Source: Eubacteriales bacterium
GTDB taxonomy: Bacteria > Bacillota > Clostridia > JAQUNY01
Direction of reading: 5' to 3'
Assembly: GCA_028717405.1 (NCBI GenBank)
Contig: JAQUNY010000037.1
Location: 1 to 12,166 of the forward strand
DNA length: 12,166 bases
Shown here: one piece after another, positions 1 to 6,481 of the stretch
Layout: each line of letters begins with the position of its first letter
Numbering within the stretch: the stretch's first letter is position 1
Notes under the pieces: model-generated
What the model was told of the DNA's origin: nothing
Database searches by the model: none
The model's input: only the letters and a program-made list of their open reading frames with translations
Made by a program: the position numbers and the translations under genes

Positions 1-130
1 TGAGGAATGTCCACTTGCCTCCCAGGATGCTCAATGCTTTTTCAATAGAGCATTCGTGACAAAAATCTGCTTTTTTCATCTTCTTATCATCATGCGAAAT
101 GTCCATAAATAAACCTCTATCCATAATCAT
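1..130 (-). CDS. HxlR-family winged-helix transcriptional regulator, 5' part only (runs off the window)
   Basis: Only the first 43 codons lie inside the window. From the ATG at 130 the protein contains FCHECSIEKALSILGGKW, which matches the start of the HxlR/YodB DNA-binding domain (family pattern C-P/S-V/I-E-x-x-L-x-x-[IL]-G-G-K-W). The second Cys of FCHEC (residue 27) lies where many HxlR regulators carry the conserved N-terminal redox Cys. The first (residue 24) is an extra Cys beside it. The start at 130 is preceded by AAAGGA with six bases of spacing. An alternative ATG at 106 is preceded by AGAGG and would give a more typical N-terminus. The gene is divergent from the aldo/keto reductase. 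Its promoter contains an inverted repeat, so autoregulation and control of the neighbour are likely. The effector cannot be read from the sequence, though quinone or electrophile sensing is common in the family. Confidence 0.8.
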   Translation of the reverse strand, partial: MIMDRGLFMDISHDDKKMKKADFCHECSIEKALSILGGKWTFL

Positions 131-145
131 ATGGTTTCCTTTATG

Positions 146-155
146 ATACCGGTAT
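146..155. promoter_or_regulatory. Second half-site pair, ATACCGGTAT palindrome
   Basis: This perfect 10-base palindrome is made of the same ATACC and GGTAT half-sites as the inverted repeat at 180-197, but with no central spacer. It lies downstream of the regulator's promoter and upstream of its start codon. It could be an auxiliary operator or coincidence. Confidence 0.35.
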
Positions 156-170
156 AAATAATGTAACTGC

Positions 171-199
171 TTTTCATAGTATACCGCTAATGGTATAAT
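171..199 (+). promoter_or_regulatory. Candidate sigma-A promoter for the aldo/keto reductase
   Basis: TTTTCA at 171-176 (4 of 6 matches to the -35 consensus) is followed by a 17-base spacer and a perfect TATAAT at 194-199. It overlaps the divergent promoter of the regulator almost completely, so one bound repressor could block both. Transcription from here would give a leader of about 175 bases before the ATG at 384. Confidence 0.55.
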
Positions 200-204
200 G
201 TCAA
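176..204 (-). promoter_or_regulatory. Candidate sigma-A promoter for the HxlR regulator
   Basis: Read on the minus strand there is a perfect -35 TTGACA at 204-199. It is followed after 17 bases by TACTAT at 181-176, or after 15 bases by TATACT at 183-178. Almost all of the TATACC-N6-GGTATA inverted repeat lies between the two boxes. Confidence 0.55.
180..197. promoter_or_regulatory. Inverted-repeat operator candidate shared by both divergent promoters
   Basis: TATACCGCTAATGGTATA is a perfect 6+6 inverted repeat with a 6-base centre. It occupies the spacer of both divergent promoters. It is the natural candidate binding site for the adjacent dimeric HxlR-type regulator; the regulator assignment is inferred from position. 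Confidence 0.5.
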
Positions 205-205
205 C

Positions 206-383
206 AGAAAGAGAGCAGAGCAGAGAAGTCTCGCCATTTCGTCAGGGGGTATTCCTCCGCAGGCATGGTAAAGACTCCGCGGCAAAAGCTCAGCACAGGG
301 GACCCTATGCAAAAGATTCTGTGCAGTAAATACTATGCAGAAGATGATTTTAAGAAATAATATAAACAGGAAGGATCCTTACT
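206..383 (+). promoter_or_regulatory. Long 5' leader of the aldo/keto reductase
   Basis: About 178 bases separate the predicted promoter from the reductase start. A hairpin can form between GCACAG (293-298) and CTGTGC (319-324), with GGG/CCC complementarity inside it. A 31-codon open frame runs from an ATG at 265 to a TAA at 360 with only a weak Shine-Dalgarno (GCAGG). I do not recognise a known riboswitch fold. The leader could be untranslated, could encode a small peptide, or could hold a second start site. Confidence 0.25.
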
Positions 384-1505
384 ATGAAATACAGAAAATT
401 CGGCAACACAGGCCAGAAAATATCAGCTCTTGGATTTGGATGCATGCGCCTCCCGGAAGTTGAAGAAAACGGCGTCTGGCGCATAGATGAAGACAAGGCT
501 ATCCCTATGCTTCATCGTGCATTTGAGCTGGGTGTCAATTATTTTGACACAGCCTACGGCTATTGTCACGGCAATAGTGAATATGCAGTCGGCAAAGCTA
601 TAAAAGGCTTCCGCGACAAGGTCATGCTCTCAACAAAGCTGCCCACCTGGAAGGTCGCAGCCCGCAGCGATTACCGTAAGCTTCTCGAAGAGCAACTCAA
701 AAAGCTTGACACTGACCACATTGATTTCTACCATTTTCATGCGCTCAACAAAACAAACTACAGAAATACGGTACTTAAGTTCAACCTTCTTGATGAGGCT
801 GCCAAAGCCAAATCCGAGGGACTTATCCGCCATATATCGTTCTCTTTCCACGACAAGCCTGAGGTTATGAAGGAAATCATAGATTCAGGAGCATTTGAAT
901 CAGTATTATGCCAGTATAACCTTCTTGACCGCACAAACGAAGAAATGATCAGCTACGCGGCCGCAAAAGGCCTGGGCGTCGTCATAATGGGGCCTGTCGG
1001 CGGAGGGAGGCTGTCGTCTGAATCGGAACTGATTACCGGCATGGCGGCATCAGACAGCAAAAGCACTCCCGAGATAGCCCTGAAATTTGTCCTTGGAAAT
1101 CCCTCGGTAAGCAGTGCGCTTTCAGGTATGAACATGATGGCACACGTAGAGGAAAATGCCCGGGTCGCTTCTATGGATCCCGGGTCATTCGTACAGGACC
1201 ATGAACAGATAAACCGCAAGAGCGAAGAAATGAAGAAGCTCTCGGAACTCTACTGTACAGGCTGCAACTATTGTATGCCCTGCCCTGCCGGGATAAATAT
1301 ACCCCATGTGTTCAGCCTGATGAATTACCATAATGTTTATGGCCTGACATCACACGCAAAGGCGAGGTTCGCAAAGCTCGGTCCCGAATCAAAAGAAGGC
1401 CACTCTCCCGCAGATTGCAGGGAATGCGGCATATGTGAGACGAAATGCCCGCAGAATATAAAAATAATAGAAAAATTGAAGGAAACAATGGCAGCACTCA
1501 GCTGA
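384..1505 (+). CDS. Aldo/keto reductase with C-terminal 4Fe-4S ferredoxin-like domain
   Basis: This 373-residue cytoplasmic protein has an N-terminal aldo/keto reductase TIM barrel (about residues 1-260). The expected catalytic residues are Asp55 and Tyr60 in DTAYGY, Lys85 in LSTKLP and His119 in IDFYHFHAL. The C-terminus has two Cys clusters: Cys291, 294, 297 and 300-Pro, then Cys345, 348, 351 and 355-Pro. That is enough for two 4Fe-4S clusters. The architecture is that of the Fe-S-containing predicted oxidoreductases common in anaerobes (the COG1453 type). The family presumably reduces carbonyl substrates with NAD(P)H or with electrons passed through the clusters; the substrate is unknown. 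The start has AGGAAGGA eight bases upstream. Divergence from an HxlR-type regulator suggests induction by a small molecule or electrophile. Confidence 0.93.
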   Translation: MKYRKFGNTGQKISALGFGCMRLPEVEENGVWRIDEDKAIPMLHRAFELGVNYFDTAYGYCHGNSEYAVGKAIKGFRDKVMLSTKLPTWKVAARSDYRKLLEEQLKKLDTDHIDFYHFHALNKTNYRNTVLKFNLLDEAAKAKSEGLIRHISFSFHDKPEVMKEIIDSGAFESVLCQYNLLDRTNEEMISYAAAKGLGVVIMGPVGGGRLSSESELITGMAASDSKSTPEIALKFVLGNPSVSSALSGMNMMAHVEENARVASMDPGSFVQDHEQINRKSEEMKKLSELYCTGCNYCMPCPAGINIPHVFSLMNYHNVYGLTSHAKARFAKLGPESKEGHSPADCRECGICETKCPQNIKIIEKLKETMAALS

Positions 1506-1560
1506 ATCCGTTGTCACCCTGAACAAGTTATATATGCAGAAAAATATATTCCGGTGCACA

Positions 1561-1594
1561 GGTGCTGCCGGCTGGCTGATATGTCGGCAGCATC
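1561..1594. terminator. Hairpin between convergent reductase and galU genes, possible bidirectional terminator
   Basis: TGCTGCCG at 1563-1570 pairs perfectly with CGGCAGCA at 1585-1592. The pairing extends outward by a G-U and a G-C pair and inward by a G-U and a C-G pair. It lies just where the two convergent transcripts should end. Neither strand has an adjacent T-tract (the nearest on the minus strand is well downstream of the stem), so it is not a textbook intrinsic terminator. Confidence 0.4.
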
Positions 1595-1606
1595 GTCTGC
1601 GCAATT

Positions 1607-2479
1607 TCAGGGCAGCCCCTTTATCAAAGTCTTCAGATAAGCTGACATATCATCTTTCAGGTCGTCTCTCTTAAGGGCCATTTCAACAGTAGCCGAAATA
1701 AAGCCCATCCTGTTCCCTACATCATACCTTTTGCCTTCAAAGTCATACGCATACATGGCTTCTTTAAGCATGAGGCTTTTTAGAGCGTCCGTCAGCTGTA
1801 TCTCTCCGCCCTTCCCCGGCGCAGTGGATTCAACGTGCCGGAAGATGGCCGGAGTGATGATATAACGGCCAAGGATGGCAATGTCAGATGGCGCCTTATC
1901 TTTTTCAGGCTTTTCCACCAGGTCATCTATCCTGAATATCCTGTCTTCAACTTCCCTGCCGCTGATGATCCCGTATTTTGTTACATCCTCCGCAGGAACA
2001 TGCTGTACGCCCAGGACACTCGTTTCATATTTATCATAAACATCAATAAGCTGCTTAAGGCACGGTACCCTTGCATCCACAATGTCATCCCCAAGAAGCA
2101 CCGCAAAGGGCTCATCCCCGATGAACGCCCTGGCGCAGTATATGGCATGACCAAGTCCTCTGGGCTCTTTCTGCCTGATATAATTAATATCAACAAGGTT
2201 GGAAACGTCCTGCACAAGGCTGAGAAGGCTGGTGTCGCCTTTCTTCTTCAGTTCTTCTTCCAACTCGTATGATTTGTCGAAATGGTCTTCAATAGCCTGC
2301 TTATTGCGTCCGGTCACGATAATAATAGCTTCTATCCCGGATGCTATGGCTTCTTCAACTATAAACTGTATTGTAGGCTTATCAACTATAGGGAGCATTT
2401 CCTTCGGCTGAGCCTTTGTCGCCGGCAAAAACCTCGTGCCTCTTCCTGCCGCCGGTATTATCGCTTTTCTGACTTTCAA
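1607..2479 (-). CDS. galU: UTP-glucose-1-phosphate uridylyltransferase
   Basis: GalU makes UDP-glucose from UTP and glucose-1-phosphate in the cytoplasm, feeding glycolipid, teichoic acid and polysaccharide synthesis. The 290-residue product has the nucleotidyltransferase signature GRGTRFLPATKA (12-23), PKEMLPIVDKPTIQFIVEEA (25-44), RGLGHAI (107-113), LLGDD (128-132), VEKP (188-191) and KGGEIQLTDA (223-232). Length is normal for bacterial GalU. I chose the TTG at 2479 because it gives the usual MKVRKAIIPAAG start and sits just after the strong Shine-Dalgarno stretch AAGGAGAGGTG. The in-frame ATG at 2500 would add seven residues and has only a weak site. It follows murA on the same strand with a gap of 164 bases that holds a repeat, so it may have its own promoter. 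Confidence 0.95.
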   Translation of the reverse strand: MKVRKAIIPAAGRGTRFLPATKAQPKEMLPIVDKPTIQFIVEEAIASGIEAIIIVTGRNKQAIEDHFDKSYELEEELKKKGDTSLLSLVQDVSNLVDINYIRQKEPRGLGHAIYCARAFIGDEPFAVLLGDDIVDARVPCLKQLIDVYDKYETSVLGVQHVPAEDVTKYGIISGREVEDRIFRIDDLVEKPEKDKAPSDIAILGRYIITPAIFRHVESTAPGKGGEIQLTDALKSLMLKEAMYAYDFEGKRYDVGNRMGFISATVEMALKRDDLKDDMSAYLKTLIKGLP

Positions 2480-2513
2480 ATAAAGCACCTCTCCTTGCAT
2501 TTTTTCCCGCTAA

Positions 2514-2557
2514 AGACAGGGGACGGTCCGACAAGACAGGGGACGGTTCTATGTCTT
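2514..2557. repeat. REP-like repeat with tandem AGACAGGGGACGGT cores
   Basis: AGACAGGGGACGGT occurs at 2514-2527 and again at 2534-2547, a 20-base period. The second copy also forms an inverted repeat: AAGACA at 2533-2538 pairs with TGTCTT at 2552-2557. As I recall, GACAGGGGACGGTTCT-type elements are scattered between genes in many clostridial genomes and resemble REP elements moved by Y1/RAYT transposases. No such transposase is in this window. Confidence 0.5.
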
Positions 2558-2562
2558 GCTCC

Positions 2563-2591
2563 ATCAAACGATTTCCCTCATATACTGTCAA
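2563..2591 (-). promoter_or_regulatory. Weak promoter candidate for galU
   Basis: On the minus strand a perfect TTGACA at 2591-2586 is followed after 17 bases by TTTGAT at 2568-2563 (4 of 6 matches). It lies between murA and the repeat, pointing at galU. The poor -10 makes this tentative. Confidence 0.25.
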
Positions 2592-2643
2592 TATGGCTGT
2601 GGCATCCTGTGTATATACGGCTATTTTTCATCGTTCCCGGTTT

Positions 2644-3921
2644 CTATTCCAACCTGGAAATATCTGCACCAAGCGCTTTCAGCTTTTTCTCAAAATCCTC
2701 ATAGCCTCTGTCGATATAACTGGCATTGTGCACAAATGTCGGCCCTGAAGCAACCAGCCCTGCGATAACCATGCTTGCCCCGGCTCTGAGATCCACAGCT
2801 CTGACATTGGCCCCCGAGAGCGGTGTGATCCCCTCAACAAAAGCCATCCTGCCTTCAACCCTTACTTTGGCACCCATCCGCTTTAATTCGTCTACATACT
2901 GGAACCTGAGATCCCAGATATTTTCCGTTATTGTGCTCAGTCCCTCTACGCCGCAAAGCAGGACCGTCATCTGTGGATGCAGGTCAGTTGGAAATCCCGG
3001 ATATGGAAGCGTTTTAATACTCACCTTGGATAAACATTTCTCCTCCCCGGCAAATCCGGCCACCCTTATCCAGTCGTCCCCCTCGACCACATTAATATTC
3101 ATCTCGCGCAGCTTGGCTGTCAGCGAATCCATATGCTTCGGTATAACACTTTCTGCGGTTACATCTCCATTCGTCGCCGCCGCCGCAATCATAAACGTAC
3201 CTGTCTCGATCATATCCGGAATGATACAGTGTGCCGTACCGGCCGGGAGTTTTTCAACACCTCTGATTTTTATGGTATCTGTCCCTGCCCCCTTGATATC
3301 CGCACCCATCGCATTCAGAAAATTTGCAGTGTCAACAACATGCGGCTCTTTGGCAGCATTTTCTATGATTGTCATCCCCTGCGCCTTAACGGCTGCCAGC
3401 ATCAGATTTATGGTCGCCCCCACACTGACGACATCCAGATATATCTGCGCGCCTTTCAGCTTACCATTGGTCGTACCGGCCCTGATCAGCCCTCCCTTGA
3501 CCTCTATGTCGGCTCCCATCGCCTTGAATCCCTTTATGTGCTGGTCAATAGGCCTGAATCCGAAATCACATCCGCCCGGGAATTCAACCTCCGCCTTACC
3601 AAAACGTGCAAGCAGTGAACCTATAAGGTAATACGAAGCCCTCAATCTGCTTACCATCTCATAATCCGCTGTATGTGAAACAACGCCTGCCGGGTCGATG
3701 CCAATCGTGTTCCTGTCTTTATATTCTGCTGTAGCACCCAGCTTTTTCAGCACTTCCACCAGGACCCTGACATCGCTTATATCCGGCACATTTTCAATAA
3801 CGCAGCATCCGTCAAGCATAAGCGCGGCCGGTATGACAGCAACCGCCGAATTCTTTGAGCCACTGATCTGAACTCTTCCTCTTAAAGGCCTTCCGCCATC
3901 TATAAGAAATCTTTCAGGCAA
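2644..3921 (-). CDS. murA: UDP-N-acetylglucosamine 1-carboxyvinyltransferase
   Basis: MurA transfers enolpyruvate from phosphoenolpyruvate to UDP-GlcNAc, the first committed step of peptidoglycan synthesis, in the cytoplasm. The 425-residue product has the family marks: SGSKN with Lys23, the catalytic loop PGGCDFGFRPIDQH with Cys118 (the fosfomycin target), YPGFPTDLHPQM with Asp313, and DLRAGASMVIAG near the end followed by YIDRGYE. Cys, not Asp, in the loop predicts fosfomycin sensitivity at the enzyme level. I chose the TTG at 3921 because AGAGGTGGGA lies seven bases upstream. The in-frame ATG at 3945 has no Shine-Dalgarno and would add eight residues. Firmicutes often carry two MurA paralogues, and which one this is cannot be told here. 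It is divergent from the zincin cassette. Confidence 0.96.
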   Translation of the reverse strand: MPERFLIDGGRPLRGRVQISGSKNSAVAVIPAALMLDGCCVIENVPDISDVRVLVEVLKKLGATAEYKDRNTIGIDPAGVVSHTADYEMVSRLRASYYLIGSLLARFGKAEVEFPGGCDFGFRPIDQHIKGFKAMGADIEVKGGLIRAGTTNGKLKGAQIYLDVVSVGATINLMLAAVKAQGMTIIENAAKEPHVVDTANFLNAMGADIKGAGTDTIKIRGVEKLPAGTAHCIIPDMIETGTFMIAAAATNGDVTAESVIPKHMDSLTAKLREMNINVVEGDDWIRVAGFAGEEKCLSKVSIKTLPYPGFPTDLHPQMTVLLCGVEGLSTITENIWDLRFQYVDELKRMGAKVRVEGRMAFVEGITPLSGANVRAVDLRAGASMVIAGLVASGPTFVHNASYIDRGYEDFEKKLKALGADISRLE

Positions 3922-3945
3922 AAAAATCCCACCTCTGATATTCAT

Positions 3946-4083
3946 TAAAAAATATTTAATTCATTACATCTGTTAGTATACCATTATATATTGTATTCCG
4001 AAATACGATATTATAGAATAATAACGAAAGGCATTATGCCGGTTTTCAATCAATATTACATCATAGAACGGGGTGTTACGAAA
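3946..4083. promoter_or_regulatory. Divergent AT-rich control region between murA and the zincin cassette
   Basis: This region carries no other gene. Read on the minus strand it contains TATAAT and TATACT hexamers that could serve murA, but without a convincing -35. On the plus strand it contains the promoter and palindrome listed separately. Confidence 0.4.
3991..4019 (+). promoter_or_regulatory. Candidate promoter of the zincin cassette with overlapping palindrome
   Basis: TTGTAT at 3991-3996 (the TTG of the -35 is conserved) is followed by a 17-base spacer and TAGAAT at 4014-4019 (5 of 6). The inverted repeat GTATT-CCGA-AATAC at 3993-4006 overlaps the -35 box, a position suited to a repressor. 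The start at 4084 would leave a leader of about 60 bases. Confidence 0.4.
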
Positions 4084-5784
4084 ATGTCATCTGTGCCTCA
4101 GCCAGCCAATACAGCTGCCGGAAATCCTCCTGAAAAGCCCCTGACCCTTATAGGCCTTGCAGGCTTCATGATTAAAGGCTTTTTCAAAAGTATCCCGAAA
4201 CAAATTTTATGGACTATCCTCAGGGCAGTACTTTCATTCGTCGTCGTATTCATAGTGCACACCTGGCTTGTTGTATATAAAAACGACGGTTTCTGGCCGG
4301 ATGCCTCAAAATCATACTACAGGCTGATAGCTTTCACGGACACAAAGACACAATCAGTTGCATTCTGGAGTATAGCCGCTTTTCTGCTTTCGTCATTTGC
4401 CGGCAGGATTTTTTATGGCGGCTTCCGCAAATTATTCGCCGATTTTGTAAGCACTCCCGACTGGGTAATAACTAATCTGCGAAAAAGCGGCAGGTATTCG
4501 TTACCGGCCTTTCTTACAGGGATCATTCTGTCCATTGCCGCATCATTCTTTCTGAAAAGCAACTATGTTATGGCAGTGAGTGCCATAGCCCTTTTCCTCT
4601 CAATAACGTCAGGCGCACAGGGTATGTGGTTTCTCGTCCTGTCAACAGGATGGTCGGACATAAAACGCCTGTTCCTGCGAAATAAAGACATAAACCACGG
4701 GCCTGTCGCAGTAATCACCTTCGGTCTGGCACTGGGCATGATAATCGCCGCATCTTTTTCACAGGTGCTTTGGGTCAAAATAGTAATCATTGTCTTATGT
4801 GTTGCAGGTTTTGTGCTTCTTGTCATGAAAAAAAAGGTATCACCTTCTACTCTTATCTGGTTGGGCGCACTCATGGCCTTTCAGGCCTTCATGCTACGGG
4901 TTTCAGGTGTGTATGCCGATGATGGCGGCTGGAGTGAGGCAGGTTCCAGCTTCTGGTCCTGGTGGAACAGCGCAGGGCGTGACCAGGCAGTAGGCATGAG
5001 CGTTCCTCCCGGGCTTTCAGCCCTTCTCGGAGCCCTGTTCGGCGGAGGGGGACTCCCCAAGCCGCCACCAATACCTGAGGTCATGGACTATAATGTACAA
5101 AACTGGAAATGGCATAATGAAGACGGCAAATGGGTGCTTTACCAGACCGACAAAGCCGGTAACAAACACGGGAAAGGTCTCCCTCAGTCACTTTTCAGTG
5201 CCGATCCCGAATTACTCGGCAACCAGATAAGGATATTCAATCAACCCACTTGTGATTACAACAGTTCCGCAGAAAAAATGGAGAGCATGATGAGCAATCT
5301 CGGAGAGGGTTACACCAACCATTTCACCTCGGACGGCTGGAAAGCCCTTACACTGGATCAGAAAGAAAAAACACTCTCCGCGCTATCGGAAATGATAGCC
5401 GACGTGGCCGGTGTGGATCCGAAAACAATAAAAGTCAAGCTGGTTTATGAAAACAACAAAGGCTCAAACGGCGCCTGGGATCCAAACACAAGGACCATTG
5501 AACTGAACCGGAATTCAAACAATTTCGACAATCCATTAAAAACAATAAAGACATTGGCACACGAGATGCGGCACGCCGCCCAGGAAGATCCCAAGGCCGA
5601 CCTTGGAGGCGGCAAGGACTACAGGGATCTTATGACCTGGAACAACGACAACTATGTGACGTCAGGCACAGACTTTACACGCTATTCCGGCCAGCTTCTT
5701 GAGCGCGACGCCGACGGTTTTGGCAGAAGAATAGGAACAACAATACTGCAGCAGGCGATGAAAAACAAGTATAAAATAGAGTAG
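4084..5784 (+). CDS. Multi-pass membrane protein with C-terminal zincin-like (HExxH) domain, paralogue 1
   Basis: I do not recognise this 566-residue protein as a named family. About seven hydrophobic segments are visible, near residues 41-65, 92-113, 139-158, 161-187, 208-228, 231-248 and 255-276. A soluble C-terminal half follows. Loops rich in Lys/Arg (for example 115-137 and 191-201) alternate so that the N-terminus is predicted inside and the C-terminus outside. A Gly/Pro hinge (GGGG at 320-323, PPPIPE at 327-332) leads to the distal domain. That domain has HEMRHAAQ at 493-500 (zinc ligands His493 and His497, catalytic Glu494) and ERDADGFG at 540-547, whose Glu540 or Asp542 fits the third ligand. 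A GAWDPNTRTIELN stretch precedes it, as in other HExRHxxQ zincins. The ATG at 4084 is used because it has GGGGTG eight bases upstream and matches the paralogue's start; an upstream TTG at 3991 lies inside the predicted promoter. Peptidase activity is inferred; the substrate is unknown. Confidence 0.85.
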   Translation: MSSVPQPANTAAGNPPEKPLTLIGLAGFMIKGFFKSIPKQILWTILRAVLSFVVVFIVHTWLVVYKNDGFWPDASKSYYRLIAFTDTKTQSVAFWSIAAFLLSSFAGRIFYGGFRKLFADFVSTPDWVITNLRKSGRYSLPAFLTGIILSIAASFFLKSNYVMAVSAIALFLSITSGAQGMWFLVLSTGWSDIKRLFLRNKDINHGPVAVITFGLALGMIIAASFSQVLWVKIVIIVLCVAGFVLLVMKKKVSPSTLIWLGALMAFQAFMLRVSGVYADDGGWSEAGSSFWSWWNSAGRDQAVGMSVPPGLSALLGALFGGGGLPKPPPIPEVMDYNVQNWKWHNEDGKWVLYQTDKAGNKHGKGLPQSLFSADPELLGNQIRIFNQPTCDYNSSAEKMESMMSNLGEGYTNHFTSDGWKALTLDQKEKTLSALSEMIADVAGVDPKTIKVKLVYENNKGSNGAWDPNTRTIELNRNSNNFDNPLKTIKTLAHEMRHAAQEDPKADLGGGKDYRDLMTWNNDNYVTSGTDFTRYSGQLLERDADGFGRRIGTTILQQAMKNKYKIE

Positions 5785-5886
5785 GAAAACAGGAAAACTT
5801 TATTTAACAGGATTTTATTTGACAGGATTTAAATATTGCCTGGCCGTTATTGTAAAAAATCCAGCCGATATATAAGGAGAAAAGAG
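5785..5886 (+). repeat. Short intergenic direct repeats ACAGGATTT
   Basis: ACAGGA occurs at 5789-5794, 5807-5812 and 5822-5827. The last two lie within a longer near-repeat, TTTATTT[A/G]ACAGGATTT. A TTGACA at 5819-5824 has no -10 at a usable distance. The remainder holds the AAGGAGA Shine-Dalgarno of the next gene. Confidence 0.4.
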
Positions 5887-6390
5887 ATGCCTCAGAAACA
5901 GAATCAGCCCAATATCCCGGAAATGCCCATGGAAGCCATAACGGCAGCACTCAAGCAGCTTGGATATCCTGAAGACGGCATAATGGACGCGGCTCAAAGG
6001 ATGTCATGGGTCCCGATGCTTGCCGCAGATATGGTGGAATTCGCAAGAATGGGAGCGCCGAAATTTGATCCTGATACAGGGAAAACCCCTGCTGCCCTGC
6101 TTCGTCCTCTAAGAGACGGATATACCGTTGCCTCGCTTATGGAAGACTTTCTTCAGGAACCCACCAGTGCATTCCTGCTTGGAGCGGCCTTGATAACTCA
6201 TTATGAAGAGGCTTTGGGGATGCTTGAAAAGATGATCGAAGACGGTATATATGTGAAGGAGCCCGACGGCAGGTATGTTAACTACTCTGTCCCAGCAGCT
6301 GCAAAATACCCCGAATGCCCTGTCTGCGGAACAAAGCTTTTTAAAAATATTGCCTATTGCGGCGTGTGCGGCTCAAAAACCGGGCTATAG
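5887..6390 (+). CDS. Uncharacterised soluble protein with C-terminal zinc ribbon
   Basis: This 167-residue protein has no signal peptide or membrane segment and is probably cytoplasmic. Residues 13-115 look helical and contain GYPEDGIMDAAQRM and a segment around DGYTVASLMEDFLQEP. The C-terminus is a compact four-Cys zinc ribbon, CPVCG at 144-148 and CGVCG at 158-162, separated by ten residues between the inner Cys pairs. Ribbons of this kind occur in many regulatory or scaffold proteins, so no specific function follows. I chose the ATG at 5887 because a strong AAGGAGA lies six bases upstream; the in-frame upstream codon at 5836 has no such site. It lies between two paralogous membrane zincins on the same strand, 102 bases after the first and 91 before the second, so cotranscription and a shared role (adaptor, regulator or immunity-like partner) are plausible but unproven. 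Confidence 0.85.
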   Translation: MPQKQNQPNIPEMPMEAITAALKQLGYPEDGIMDAAQRMSWVPMLAADMVEFARMGAPKFDPDTGKTPAALLRPLRDGYTVASLMEDFLQEPTSAFLLGAALITHYEEALGMLEKMIEDGIYVKEPDGRYVNYSVPAAAKYPECPVCGTKLFKNIAYCGVCGSKTGL

Positions 6391-6481
6391 TCCTGCCCTC
6401 AGAACAGGCTTTTGTTCAGGTATCGTTTTATGCTGGTTTCCAGCCAGCAAAATTTAGTACCGGAAACGAGGTGTTGCAAAG
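6391..6481 (+). other. Intergenic spacer with small hairpin ahead of the second zincin gene
   Basis: TGCTGG and CCAGCA around 6431-6449 can form a short hairpin with no following T-run, so it is unlikely to stop transcription. No promoter is convincing here. A CGAGGTG Shine-Dalgarno lies eight bases before the ATG at 6482. Confidence 0.3.

Noticed and set aside
2726..3631. Long open frame on the plus strand (about 300 codons) opposite murA
   Set aside because: It is a shadow of the murA coding sequence: it has no ribosome binding site and no recognisable domain, and murA is unambiguous on the other strand.
3991..4083. Longer N-terminus for the first zincin protein starting at the TTG at 3991
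   Set aside because: The extra 31 residues have no counterpart in the paralogue and overlap the predicted promoter, while the ATG at 4084 has its own ribosome binding site.
5819..5847. Promoter ahead of the zinc-ribbon gene based on a perfect TTGACA
   Set aside because: No -10-like hexamer occurs 15 to 19 bases downstream; the sequence there is GC-rich (TGGCCG).
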